Shown: in pieces, positions 22,261-33,170 of the stretch
Position numbering within the stretch: the stretch's first letter is position 1
Layout of the letters: the number at the start of each line of letters is the position of its first letter
Assembly: GCF_029873635.1 (NCBI RefSeq)
Contig: NC_080422.1
Coordinates: 59,121,889 to 59,185,888, forward strand
DNA: 64,000 bases
Source of the DNA: Malania oleifera
Taxonomy: Eukaryota; Streptophyta; Magnoliopsida; Santalales; Ximeniaceae
Direction: 5' to 3'
Made by a program: the position numbers and the translations under genes
The notes under the pieces: generated by a model
Told to the model about the DNA's origin: nothing
The model's database searches: none
The model's input: only the letters and a program-made list of their open reading frames with translations

Positions 22261-22559
22261 AACCTCTCTGTAATTTGGAAATTCAAAAATGTCAGAGGCT
22301 CGACTATGTCACGCCCATGGTCAAGTTTCTTGGTACTTTGGAGGTTCAGAAGACTTTTAGGGCGTCGACCATGTCGCCCCTACGCATGCTGGTCACACCT
22401 TAGTCGCACCCCCAACTAACATATGACCTATTCTAAGGACCCTAAACCCTATCTACACTACAATGTACAACCTATAGAGTCAAAGAAGAAATAAAAATAG
22501 GGAATACAAGTGGGTTGCCTCCCACAAGTGCTAAGTTTACCATTTTTAGCTAGACGCAA

Positions 22560-23330
22560 TGAATACTCATTTCAAACTCACCCTAGTTCAAATATAAGAG
22601 TTTCTTACACCATTTTTTCATCAAACCACTTCTTACTTACCAATAGTTGTCCCTCCAAGCTGGGGACCGAATCATAAATGGAAAGAATCTACTCGTACGG
22701 GTCCACTAAGCTAGATTTGGAGGGGCTCTTAGGCTCAAGTATATCATCTAAAGGATCCCTCTCCATAATCGATGGAGCCACTTTCTCAACACATTCATCA
22801 ATCATGTCAACATCCACAACTTGGACCTCATCAAGTGGATGTTGGGAAGCGTGAAATAAATTCAACGAATTTGCATATTGCCAAGGGACGCATCCATGAT
22901 CCCAATCCTACATTAAATGAAGGCATTAGTCATGGCCAAAAATGGTCATCCTAATAGGTCGGGGATTGGATCCTTGGTAGGGTCAGAAGGTTCTATATCC
23001 AAGACAACAATGTAGATAGGATGATATAACTCTTTCACTTTGACCATGACATTCTCTATCACATCCCGGGGCTTTTTCACTGATTGGTCAGCGAAGCTTA
23101 ATGTGATAGGGGTGGGCTTCAACTCTCCTAAATTGAATTGTTGGTAAACCAAGTACGAAAGTAGGTTCACACTCGCTCCCATATCTAAAAGAGCCCTCTT
23201 GATGGTGTAATCATTGATTACACACGAGATGGTGGTAGCACTAGGGTCTTTAAGTTTAGGAGGAATATGACTTAAAAGAAATGAGCTCACATGCTCTATC
23301 AACCTAACTTGTTTGTTCATGTGCACCCTT
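22560..23330 (-). pseudogene. pol: Protease and downstream segment of gypsy H copy 2
   Basis: Retropepsin-like protease. The frame 23326-22946 has the Gln-Val-Arg-Leu-Ile-Glu-His block, RALLDMGASVNLLSYLVY (active-site DMG in place of DLG) and LKPTPITLSFADQSVKKP. A TGA follows at the same place as in copy 1, then the continuation with CRIGIMDASLGNM near 22895, broken further on. The sequence after that (22560-22860) is acidic and non-conserved, with no RT block. Confidence 0.8.
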
Positions 23331-25300
23331 CATTTGTGCTTTTTCCTACACAAGTTCTTGAGGGACTTGGCATATGTTGGCACTTTCTTGATAGCATCTG
23401 AGAGCGATATTGACCTTGACTTGTCGAAATGTGTTCACGATGGACTCAGTATAGGTCTTCTAATTAGATTAAGAGGGTGCATGAAGAGCTACAGCAAATG
23501 GCACTACAAGGACATAATAAGAAAGTGCTCTATCATTGGAGGGGTAGGTGTTTTTTCGGTATCAACTATAGGATTAAAAGAAGGGGGATCACATAGTTCA
23601 TCATTGGGTTCTTCCCTCCTCTTTTCCCTACCTTTTTCTTGGTATAACTTATCGCCAACCCTATTATTTACCTTATTACCACTCTTAAGAATGGTTATAG
23701 GCTAGGCTTGCTCATGATATGATGAATGTCTAGCAGCTGGCTCACATTCTACGCCATATTGCCCCTTAGGGTTCACTAGAGGTTGACTTGGAAACTTACC
23801 TTTGTTTCTTCTACTCAAAGATGTCGCTAGTTAGCCCATGGTGGCTTTTAGCTTGGTAATAGATTGGGAGTGAGAGTGGAGTAATTTCCTATCAAATTGG
23901 TGATCAGCATTAATGCCCTTGAGGGCTTTCAACACCAACTTTTGAAAAGATCTATCGTATTGGGGTTGAGGCAGAGATGGTTGCTGATAAGATGAAGATC
24001 TAGGGGTAGAAATAGGAGGATTATGAGAGTTTTGGAAAGGGCGAGGAGGTGAAGTAGTGGGTGATTGCTGAGGTCTTTGAGCTTGAAAACTCGGAGCTTG
24101 TGGCCTCTAAGAGAAGTTAGGATACTCACTCCACCCAAGATTGTACTTGTTCGAGTATGGGTCATTGGACAACATGTCGTAACAATTATGGGCAGCCTTA
24201 ACTTCCTCCTACACAAACTCATGTGGTGGAGGTGCATAGGGGCAATTATAACATATGTGAAAAGGATAAAAAAAGTGACACACACCTCTAGACACACCAC
24301 AGGCTGAGGTTGTTGTCTAAAGGACAAGAACTGATCTAACTTCTTCCCAAAGGTGTGCAATGTAAGTGCCAGTTCATCGCCAGTGGCTAACTTATAGACT
24401 CCCTTAGGATGGGAGAGAAAGGTTGGGACGGTCTATAAGCAACAACAACATGCTGCTAAGAATTCTTTGTAAGGTTCTCAAAAGGAGCCCAGGCATTATT
24501 CTCGTGTTTTGTGAGGAAAGTACGTCAACAAGATGCATCTATCATGAATCTATCTCGCTCAGCTATTCCTTCATAAAAGGTCTGAACTAATTGCCACCTA
24601 GAAACTTGGTGATGTGGGCATTTACGCAAGAGGTCTCTAAAGCGCTCCCATGTCTCAAAAAATTGTTCCCTATCCAATTGTGAGAAATTGGTGATTGCAC
24701 TTCTCAGCTAGTTAGTCTTCTCTATAAGGAAGTACTTTTTTCAAGAACGCATGTTGCATGGTGGCCCAGTTGGTCATCGAGTTCGGCTCTAAGGAATTTT
24801 ACCAATATTTGGCCTTGTCCTTATGAGAGAATGAGAAAAGCCATAAATGGAAGGCATCATCACTAAAGTGGGGTATACGGATGATGGAATAGATTCGAGA
24901 AATGCATATAGATGCTTGTATGGATTTGTAGTTGAATTCTCAAAGAAATTGGGAAGCATCGAGATTAAAGAAGTTTTAATCTCAAATTATGCTGCTTCGA
25001 CCTCCGGGAACCGGATGCAAGACAGTGAGGTGTATATGTTGGGTGTGAAGTAGCCTCTAAGAAGCCAAAAAGGTTGCTCTTCCACCACAAGTTGGCAGGG
25101 AGCATGCGATTTCAGGTTTTGAAAGGTGGGAACTAGATTATGTTCAGCTATGACTTTAGGTTCAGAAAACTTGACTAACTTGGTACTAGAGGTGAATTTC
25201 CTAATTAACCTATGGGATCTATCAATCTCATGATCTATAGGCAATAACTCAGGATCCAAAGAGTGCAAACCCAACATATACACATGCAGCACACAATCAA
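23331..25300 (-). pseudogene. gag: gag of gypsy H copy 2
   Basis: Related block by block to copy 1. The Retrotrans_gag-type domain is at about 24970-24560, read with frame changes and including TWERFRDLLRKCPHH. A Cys-rich, zinc-finger-like area is near 24240. The C-terminal block resembling QA-ITILRSG, with a run of Lys/Arg/Glu, is at about 23710-23590. Multiple stops and frameshifts. Pairwise comparison with copy 1 would date the split. Confidence 0.7.
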
Positions 25301-25404
25301 GACTTCAGAGTATCAAACAAAAATAAAAAAAAATAAAAAATAAAAAAAAAAAAAACAAAGCAGCAGCACTCTAAACTAGAAATTGGCTTATAACCATAAG
25401 TGAG

Positions 25405-25422
25405 TCCCCAATAACAGCGACA
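25405..25422 (-). other. Primer binding site of gypsy H
   Basis: Read on the minus strand this is TGTCGCTGTTATTGGGGA, directly after the LTR end. It resembles the plant gypsy (Tat/Athila) primer site TGGCGCCGTTGCCGGGGA with a few changes. Confidence 0.65.
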
Positions 25423-26999
25423 AAATTTGGTAAGCTCACCAAGGCTTAGATCCTTAAGTACCAAAGATAAAATTTATAACCTAACTATCTCCAAGTTCAA
25501 TAGAACATTAAGTAAGTCAGGTGTCAATCCTCAGGGACTCAAGTGCAGTTGTTCACCATATCTAGCATAATTTCCTACACTTTGTATATGAGGGGAAAAA
25601 GTGAGATTTTGAGAAGGCTTTTCTATCAACTATGAAGGCATGTAAAACTATAATAACACTACTCCTAGAAAGCAGGTCTCAGATTCCAAGTCAAGCTTAG
25701 GTTGTCGTGTGCGCTAGCTATGTCCAGTCAGCTATCTATCATAGGCTAATAGTTTAAGTGAATCGTTTGAGTGGCATAGGGTAGAGAAGGTGCACCAATC
25801 ATCCGGAGCACAATCAAGAACCAAGGTATACCTTATCCAGCAATCACGAGAGCACCCTATACATGAACCATAGCCTTGTCCATATAGGTGACTGAATCCC
25901 TAGTTAGGTTATCCTTTACCCTGATCACAATCAAAGATGTAAACTTGCATGGAAATTGAAGACAGGGTATTTAAAGTGCATGTATTTAAATGAAAGCAGA
26001 GTAAAGGAAGCATGTAAAAATGCCTTCAATTGCAACTCAACGACCTATCAATGGCGATCAAGATTATAATCAAAGGATCAACTATCTATGTGGCGGCACC
26101 ACGAACTCAAAGGTTGTCACAAACCTTCAACGAATCCAAGCATGAACCAATATAGGAATTAAAATCAAAGCAGTAAATCCTACTTTAAGTGGAACCCGAA
26201 GAATCTCTATGTCTATCACTAACCAAAGAGTAGCCAAAGGGGAACCCTTGACAAATAGACGAAGCTAGTTTTTTTTACCCAAAAGGGTTTACAAAGGTTT
26301 GAATTCAAAATAGGAAAATTTTGTAGAAAATATCACAAAGTACTTTGCTGAGATTGCATCTGTCAACTAGGTCGCACCCATGTCTTCCCCTGGTCATGCC
26401 ATGGTTGAACTTCGTGAGAATTATAGGATTCAAACTACAGGCATTCTTGATTTAGTTGCGCCTGTAGATTTTTTTGGTCATGTGTATGGTCGATACTTAC
26501 AGGAACTCAGGTTCAGTAAATCTCAGGATCTCGACCTGGTTGCCCCTCAAAGTCTCATGGTCATTTGTTGGTTAAGACTCTCGGTATCTCTAGCTCAATT
26601 AGTCTCATGTTCTCAACTTGGTTGCCCCTTAGGGTCACTTGGTCGAGCTTATGATCGAACCTTGTAGCAATACACTTTTAGTCTGAACCTTGGAGTCTTT
26701 CTTTTGTGACCTGGTCACCCCTTGTGTTAGCTAGTCGCACCACATGGTTGAACAAAGTCTTAAGTGCTTTGATGAACTGAGGCTTTGGGGGTTTGGTTGA
26801 GCATCAGATTTGAGCTTTGTGCTTCCTACTCCCTTGGCTTCTCGTATTTCTTAACTCCTCGATTTTAACCTGATTTTCCCAAAACATGAACAAACCATGC
26901 ATAACTCTGAACTATGATAACAAAAGGTAATTACAAGATAAATGAGAGCAAAATAAAGGTAAATGGGGGCCTAAAATAGTACATTTTAGGAACACATCA
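25423..26999 (-). repeat. 5' LTR of gypsy H copy 2
   Basis: Minus-oriented LTR. Its right end TTTTAGGAACACATCA gives a TGATG start on the minus strand. Its left end, near AAATTTGGTAAGCTCACC, abuts the primer site. It matches the shared LTR over most of its length and supplies the empty site that defines the micro-insertion there. Its right edge meets the remnant of element E. Confidence 0.8.
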
Positions 27000-27033
27000 T
27001 TACGAATTTTGCTAAAAATCCTCCCCTTTTTTG
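27000..27033 (-). other. Polypurine tract and stub of 3' LTR of element E
   Basis: On the minus strand AAAAAAGGGGAGGATT is followed by TTTAGC, equivalent to AAAAAGGGGGAGATTGTTGGC at the boundary in related elements. Only about 20 bases of LTR remain before the gypsy H LTR edge at 26999. Confidence 0.45.
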
Positions 27034-28084
27034 CTTGAAACATTCCTTCTTTTGAAAAATTTCCCTTTTTGATATGAAGGAAAGCTTAGATGAAATCAAT
27101 TACTAATACATGTCATAAATTCAATTAAATACTGAAACTAGCATAAGAAAACATTGAATCCTAAATGAAGTCTAGAATATAATGTTAGACCGAATGGTGT
27201 CCATGAACCAAATTGTTTTGAAGCCATAGAAGTTATATATGATTTGCATCATTGTCAGGAATGGTTCAATAACTAGGACATGATGAGTGTTATGCAAATG
27301 CAACACAAGACCTTTAAGATATTCTATCCTAGAATGGAGCTTACGCTCCCTTATATGTCATTATGCATATATGTTTTCAGGTTTTTACCAAGGATGAATT
27401 TCATTTATGCATTCAATATTCAGAGTCTAGTATAACGACACTCAACCAACATGCATGAACCTAATATCAACTATTCAGCACACAGTTCTCAATATGACTT
27501 TTGTTCATTTACTCAACCAACATGCAACATCCTATTTAACTATTCAGCATGCAATTCGCAACAATATCAATATTCACAACATTGTCTGCATCCAGTGCGC
27601 AGAAGCTAGAAGATATAATGTAAAATGTACTTAGTTATCTGCATCCAGCATGTAGAAGCTTTCAAAAATAGTCAGTAATGATAATAATTACTATACCACG
27701 GTCTGCATCAAGCATGCAGAAGTTTGTATAAACATTCAACAGTTATAATATCCATGTCATGGTCTGCATCAAGCATGCAAAAGCTTTTATAAATATTCAT
27801 TTGTTATAATATGCATTCCATGGTCTGCATCAAGCATGTAGAAGCTTCAATTCAAACCAATAATCAACATGCATTTCATCAATATCTAGCATGCAACTCA
27901 CAATAAGTCTTTAGTTAATGTCCATAATGCAGAATACAAGTATTTTATAAGTTAAATTATCTTGTATGCACAAATAATATGTTCAATATGTTTTCTAAAA
28001 AGCACAATAATCAAAATAACTGAGTGTTTAAAAGATATACAACAATAAGATCAATTTTTTTCAAATAGAATATTTGCTCCCCCT
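27034..28084 (-). other. 3' untranslated region of element E
   Basis: Non-coding and AT-rich. It holds a tandem repeat (27584-27880), described separately, and a looser repeat with ACTCAACCAACATGCA at about 27443 and 27512. I see no gene. Confidence 0.5.
27584..27880. repeat. Tandem repeat, five units of about 53-64 bp
   Basis: Units begin with GTCTGCATCAAGCATGCAGA or near variants at 27584, 27637, 27701, 27762 and 27823. The last three are spaced exactly 61 bp. The core holds the palindrome GCATGC. It lies between the third ORF and the polypurine tract of element E. Confidence 0.85.
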
Positions 28085-29300
28085 CACAGTCTACTGTCCT
28101 ACTCATCATCCTCCTTAGATAAGTTGTCATCCTCGTCACTGCTTTTGCTTTCCTCCATAAGTGCCTTCCCTTTCAAGGAGGAAGAGTTGTCAAAGCTATT
28201 GAATTGATTGTGGAGAATTTGAAAGTTAGCCTACATGTTTGCACTGAACATATTGATATCCTCTCGAATTAAGCATATTTTAGAGTCTACATCCACTAGG
28301 AATTCATTAAAAGTCCCGACAAGCTTTGTTATGGAGGCAAAAAGCTCAAAAATCTATGCGGCATTTTTAGGTATTTGAGGCTCATTATGGATTGGCTTGT
28401 TGAGCATGTGCCTGTTCTTCCATCCTTCTATGTAAAAGAAGCTTGGCCACCTAGTTACAATCAATTAATTGATATCCCATTAGTTGTGTTGTAGTGGAGG
28501 TGAAGAGATCACTAAGATGGCTTGGAAAAAATAGGGAGGATGCATGGTTGAGCCCAACACTCTCAAATACACGGTTTAGAATTCCTCTATAAGGAAGAAC
28601 AACCCTCTTGCCACTCTCCTTTGCAAACATCGATCTAATAATTAAAGTTGGCAAATCCAAGCATTTACTGATATATAAACACCACATAGCGAAGCGATCC
28701 AAGTATGATATGTAATCTCGGGATCCACCTTTTAGAAGAATATTATAGGAAATTAATAGGTGGATGATTTTTGCTTCAAGGGTGATAGTTTTATAAGGTA
28801 GAGGGTGTCTAAGGTTTAACACGGGTTCTTCCATTACCCGATACAAGAATTATTGGGGGTGAACTCATGTTCTATCACCCATGAGGTTCCTATTTCAGGG
28901 CATTCAAAGGTACCTCGATTTAACCCGAATATGTCTGCAATAGTCTGAGCATTAAAGCTATAGGGTTTATCTAAGACTTAGGAGGTACACTCTGTCCCAT
29001 TGTGATCAAGGTTTGCTTAAAATGAATGCACTATATGAGGGAAAACACCCTTAGGCTAGTAAGACACGAAGTTGTCCATACCTAAACCCCTAAAGATTTC
29101 AAAAACATTTAGGAAATACAAGTTCATGAAGGTTAAGTCAAGAATGTTGCCCAAGATTGGTTCAAGAACACTAAGATTTTCATGGTAGCGCTTCTTGGCC
29201 ATGGAAGACATGAACCAACGGCCAAAGCTTTCCCTTTCTTCATGGGTGGATGCCTTCCTCTTGTCTCCCATGGATTTCCTTCTTGGCATTGTCAAATAAT
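28085..29300 (-). pseudogene. Third ORF of element E (putative plant transposon protein domain, acidic tail)
   Basis: The third example of the gene seen in A and C. The N-terminal frame 29295-29056 starts with a Lys/Arg-rich segment, then SFGRWFMSSMAKKRYHENLS, VLEPILGNILDL and VFEIFRGLGMDNFVSY. Further left, with stops, come FGLNRGTFECPEIGTSWV, YLDRFAMWCLYIS, RVVLPYRGILN and, near the end, a Ser/Asp/Glu-rich tail with SSDEDDNLSKEDDE (about 28145-28095). Length and block order match A and C although sequence identity looks low. A conserved-protein search with this N-terminal domain would settle the family. Confidence 0.65.
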
Positions 29301-29640
29301 GGATTTTAGGAATGGATTTTGTGGATCTGGAAGAGGAAATGGAGACGAATCAAAGGGAAAATTTTTATTTTAGGGTTTTTTAGGAAAATAGAGAGTTTAG
29401 TGTGAAGGAAAAAAATTAGGGATTTGTCGGGTGGAAGATATATAAAGCCTCGACAATTCGATCAACCAAATGGACAATATGGTCACCCAAACATATGGTA
29501 GAAAGTTTTGGTTGACTAGACTAGAGTTCAGTCGCCCAGATCTCTAGACAGAGACATCCAGTTGACTAGACTATGCCTCCGATCACCCAAATTTGGTGAT
29601 TTTTTTGTATTTTGACCCTTTTTGACTCCTTTTTGCCTTG
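29301..29640 (-). promoter_or_regulatory. Motif cluster and TATA-like box upstream of element E third ORF
   Basis: At 29448-29590 there are repeats such as AGTTGACTAGACTA, GTTGACTAGACTAGAG, CAGTCGCCCAGAT and GATCACCCAAATTTGG. They match the cluster in E's own LTR (37085-37225: ATCGACTGGACTAGGG, GGTCACTCGGATT). On the minus strand a TATA-like TTTATATATC follows at about 29437-29446. About 140 bases of pyrimidine-rich leader then run to the ATG at 29295. The order is the same as in the LTR promoter. Confidence 0.5.
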
Positions 29641-31530
29641 ATTACTTAGTAAAATGTTTTTAAGCAACATACTTTGCATGTAGTAGGCCTAATTCACATC
29701 TTATATGGATAAATCTAACTTCTTGAAGTGGTTTTGTGAATATGTCAGCCCATTGCTCATTGGTGCCTACGAATTCAGGTGTTATATCTCCTTTTTGCAC
29801 ATGATCACGAATAAAGAGAAATTTAATCTCAATGCATTTGGTTCATGATTATGAGATAGGATTCTTGGAGATATTGATGGCTCTAGTATTATCGCATTTG
29901 ATCGTTATCGTGTCATAGTGCAGTTTATAGTTCGTAAGTTGTTGTTTCATATACAAGGCTTAGGCACAACAACTTCCAGTAGCTACATATTCAGCCTTTG
30001 TTTCATATACAAGGCTTAGGCACAACAACTTCCAGCAGCTACATATTCAGTCTCAACTGTAGATAGGACTACCAATTTTTATTTCTTGGAAAATCAATAA
30101 ACAAGAGCTTGACTTAGGAAATGACATGTCCCACTCGTGCTTTTTCGATCAACTTTGCTCTCAATAAAGTCTACATTGGAGTAGCTTATTATGTCAAATG
30201 AAGTGTACTTAAGATGATGGTGCCAATAAGGTATCTAAGTATTTGTTTAATAACAATTAATGTAAATGTTTCGGTTTGACTTAAAACCTTGCACACATGC
30301 ACACATTGAACATTAGATCTAGTCTGCTAGCTAATAGATATAACAAGCTGCCAATCATACCTTGGTAGAGCTTAATATCTACCAGTTTACCATACTCATC
30401 TTTTTCAAGTTTCATGGAGGGCTCATAGGGGTTCCCAAAACTTTGCAATCTTCCAAGTTAAATTTCTTGAGTAAGTATTTCATATACTCTGACTTGTTAA
30501 TGGATGTGCCATGTTTAGTTTGTTTGATTTGAAACCAAAGAAAGAAGGTGAATTTTCTCATCATGCTCATTTCAAACTCTTCTTACATGTATTTGGCAAA
30601 CTCATTGCATATTTCCTCATCAGTTGCTTAAAATATGATGTCATCTACATATATTTGGGCAAGGAGCATGTTTTCCTTTTCAATTTTGATAAATAGGGTG
30701 GTGTCAATATTTCCTCTTGAAAATCCATGATTCAGGAGAAAACCACTTAGTCTCTCATACCAAGCTCTTAGAGCTTGCTATTGTACAAGCCTTTGGTTAG
30801 TTTAAACACATGGTTACGATATGTGTGGTTCTCAAAACCTGGTGGTTGCTCAACATACACCTGCTTATAGATATAGCCATTTAAAAATGCGCTTTTGACA
30901 TCCATTTGATATAATTTGAAATCCTTAAAGGATGCATAATCTAGCAACATGTGAATGGCTTCCATCCTAGCAACTAGTGTATATGCTTCCTCAAAATTTA
31001 TTCCTTTTTCTTGGTTGTAGCCTTGTGCCACTAACCTAGCTTTATTTCGAACAACCACTCCATTTTCATCCTTCTTATTCCAAGAAATCCATTTGGTTCC
31101 AATTATGATGTGATCATCTAGTCTAAGAACTAAGATCCCGACTTTGTTTCTTTCAAACTGATTTAACCCTTCCTGCATTAATAATACCCAAGATTCATCT
31201 TCTATTGCATCATCAACAGTTTTAGGTTCTTCTTGAGATTAAAATGCCATGTGACTATACATGTTTCTTAGAGATGAACTAGTGGTTACACCATGTGACG
31301 GTTCACCAATGATTTGATGCTTTGGGTGACCTCTCACAAATTTCCACTCCTTAGGCAAATCGTGAGTTTCGCTTTCTATTTGTCTATCATTGGATGCCTC
31401 CTTGATCTCATTGCTTTCTTTCATATCATTATTAATTGCTAAGTTCTCCAAGCCCTTTCTTATTTCCAAATCATTATCAGTGTTCTTTTTTAGAGAAGGG
31501 ATTAGAATCATCAAACACCACATTGATTGA
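29641..31530 (-). pseudogene. pol: RT and RNase H of copia element E
   Basis: RT frame 31178-30768 has FERNKVGILVL, GTKWISWNKKDENG, RLVAQGYNQEKG and [14 protein letters not shown]. The catalytic box YVDD is at 30640-30651, with a stop shortly after IIF. The linker to integrase at 31523-31239 has LPKEWKFVRGHPKHQIIGEP. The late RT and RNase H parts are in short pieces, with the SVCMC-type block near 30300 and the RNase H start near 30190. A 56-bp tandem duplication at 29942-30053 shifts the frame inside RNase H. Inactive. Confidence 0.85.
29942..30053. repeat. 56-bp tandem duplication in element E RNase H
   Basis: The unit starting TTGTTTCATATACAAGGC occurs at 29942 and again at 29998, with one difference seen near AGT/AGC. 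The length is not a multiple of three, so it breaks the RNase H frame. Confidence 0.9.
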
Positions 31531-32268
31531 TTCTATGATAGTCAAAGTTATTCTGTTATAAACTCTATAAGCTTTACTGCCTTGAGCATATCCAAGAAAT
31601 ATTACTTCATCCGATTTTGCATCATATTTTCCTAAACTATTCTTGTTTTTCAGGATAAAGCATTTGCACCCAAAAACATGAAAGGAGGATATATTGGGTC
31701 TTTTACGAGTCCATAGCTCATATGGGGTTTTGTTGAGAGTTGGCCTAATTGAAACTCTTTTCATGACATAGCAAGCGATATTTACGGCTTTGGCCTAAAA
31801 ATGTTTTGGTAGGTTATGTTCATTTGACATTGTCCTAGCCATTTATTGTAGAGTCATATTCTATCTTTCAACTACCCCTTTTTTTAGGTGTTTTAGGTGC
31901 GGAAAAGTTATGTTATATGCCATGTATATCATAGAAGTTTTCCATATCCTTATTTTTAAATTCTCCTCCTCTATCGCTTTGGATATGTGTTAATGTATAA
32001 CCTTTTTTTCATTTTGGAGTTTTCTACATAATTTGGAAAATGTCTCACACACTTCATCCTTAGATTCTAGAAATAGAACCCATGTAAATATAGAGAACTC
32101 ATCTACAATAACAAAAGCATATGACTTTTCCCCTATACTTTGGATTTGAGTTTGACCAAATAAATCTAGAAGAAGCAGTTGTAGTTGCCTACTTAGGGAG
32201 ATAAATTGTTTCATTTTGAATCTTGACTTGGTTTGATTACCAAGTTAACAAACATCACAATTCTTGTT
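31477..32268 (-). pseudogene. pol: Integrase of copia element E, main part
   Basis: The core frame 32214-31990 has LDLFGQTQIQSIG (first Asp) and FVIVDEFSIFTWVLF, followed by KLCRKLQNEK. The DRGGEF-type block near 31965 is out of frame. The Glu motif region near 31880 is degraded. The C-terminal frame 31764-31477 has NKTPYELWTRKRPNI, HVFGCKCFIL and SDEVIFLGYAQGSKAYRVYN, followed by the DDSNPFSKK end. The zinc-finger start of integrase lies to the right of solo LTR F, at 34140. Confidence 0.85.
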
Positions 32269-33139
32269 TAAGAAGTAAGGTATACTCCCAAGAGGGGGTG
32301 AATTGGGATTTAAAATTTTCATTATAAATCTTTTTATTAAGTCTTTCCCAACTATTTTATATTCAGCAATCACATAAGTATAATTGATTTACAATCACAA
32401 GTACAACTAAGAACCAATTTATGATTAAATCTTTATGAATGAAAAGATCAACTCGAATAAAATTTCAGAGATTTTATTTTACAATGCTTTGCAACTTTAT
32501 CAATATTCCTTTAAGCAATTTAATTCAAAATCAGAACTCAATTTAGCTTTTGAATATGTCAATCCAATCAACAAGGTAAGCTTGATTTCACAATATGAAA
32601 AAAAAAATAAAATTCAAAAAGCTTCCAAAATTCAGACTTTGATATCAAATAAGTTACTTGAATTTAAGTATGTAATTGATCAATAAGTTAATGAGCTTTG
32701 ATATTTATCAATCAACGTACTTCCTTTAATTAAGATTTCTGCAATTCCCAATAAAAAGTTAATTTCCAATAACTAAGTAAGCATCCACGCAATTTATATA
32801 TGCAGAAAATTAAAGAGAGTAGGGAAGAGAGAGAGACACCAGATTTTTATAAGGTTTGGCTTACAGCCTACAACCTTGCCTCAAGCAACCATTGTGAGGA
32901 TTCCAACTTTTTATTAGGCCAAGTTTCAACCTCTCTCCTTCTAAGGTGGAGTTCCCTCTCTAACGAGAATTCCCTCTCGCTATGCAATGATTCAACAACC
33001 CTGGATCATACAAAAAAAAAAAATAAGAACAAGAACAATCTTTGGTTCGTACAAGAATGCTCTCAATTAGAGCAGATTTGTACACAATAAAAACAATATA
33101 CTTCAGAAATATAATCAATATAAAGATTTTGAAGCTCAG

Positions 33140-33170
<31 letters not shown>

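Larger units (their letters stand above)
22261..25404 (-). mobile_element. Gypsy H internal region, copy 2 (gag-protease only)
   Basis: Minus-strand body between the LTR at 25423-26999 and the shared LTR. It has a primer site at the right, then an A-rich leader (about 25320-25360), gag, protease and a short tail. No RT, RNase H or integrase motif is seen in about 3.1 kb, the same layout as copy 1. It looks like a non-autonomous derivative that relied on a helper polymerase, if it moved in this form. Confidence 0.8.

Noticed and set aside
27000-28084. Host gene or RNA gene between elements H and E
   Set aside because: Non-coding, with repeats, and in the position of element E's 3' tail; no gene signal.
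32435-33090. Plus-strand frames in solo LTR F
   Set aside because: Opposite to the LTR, AT-rich composition, no domain.
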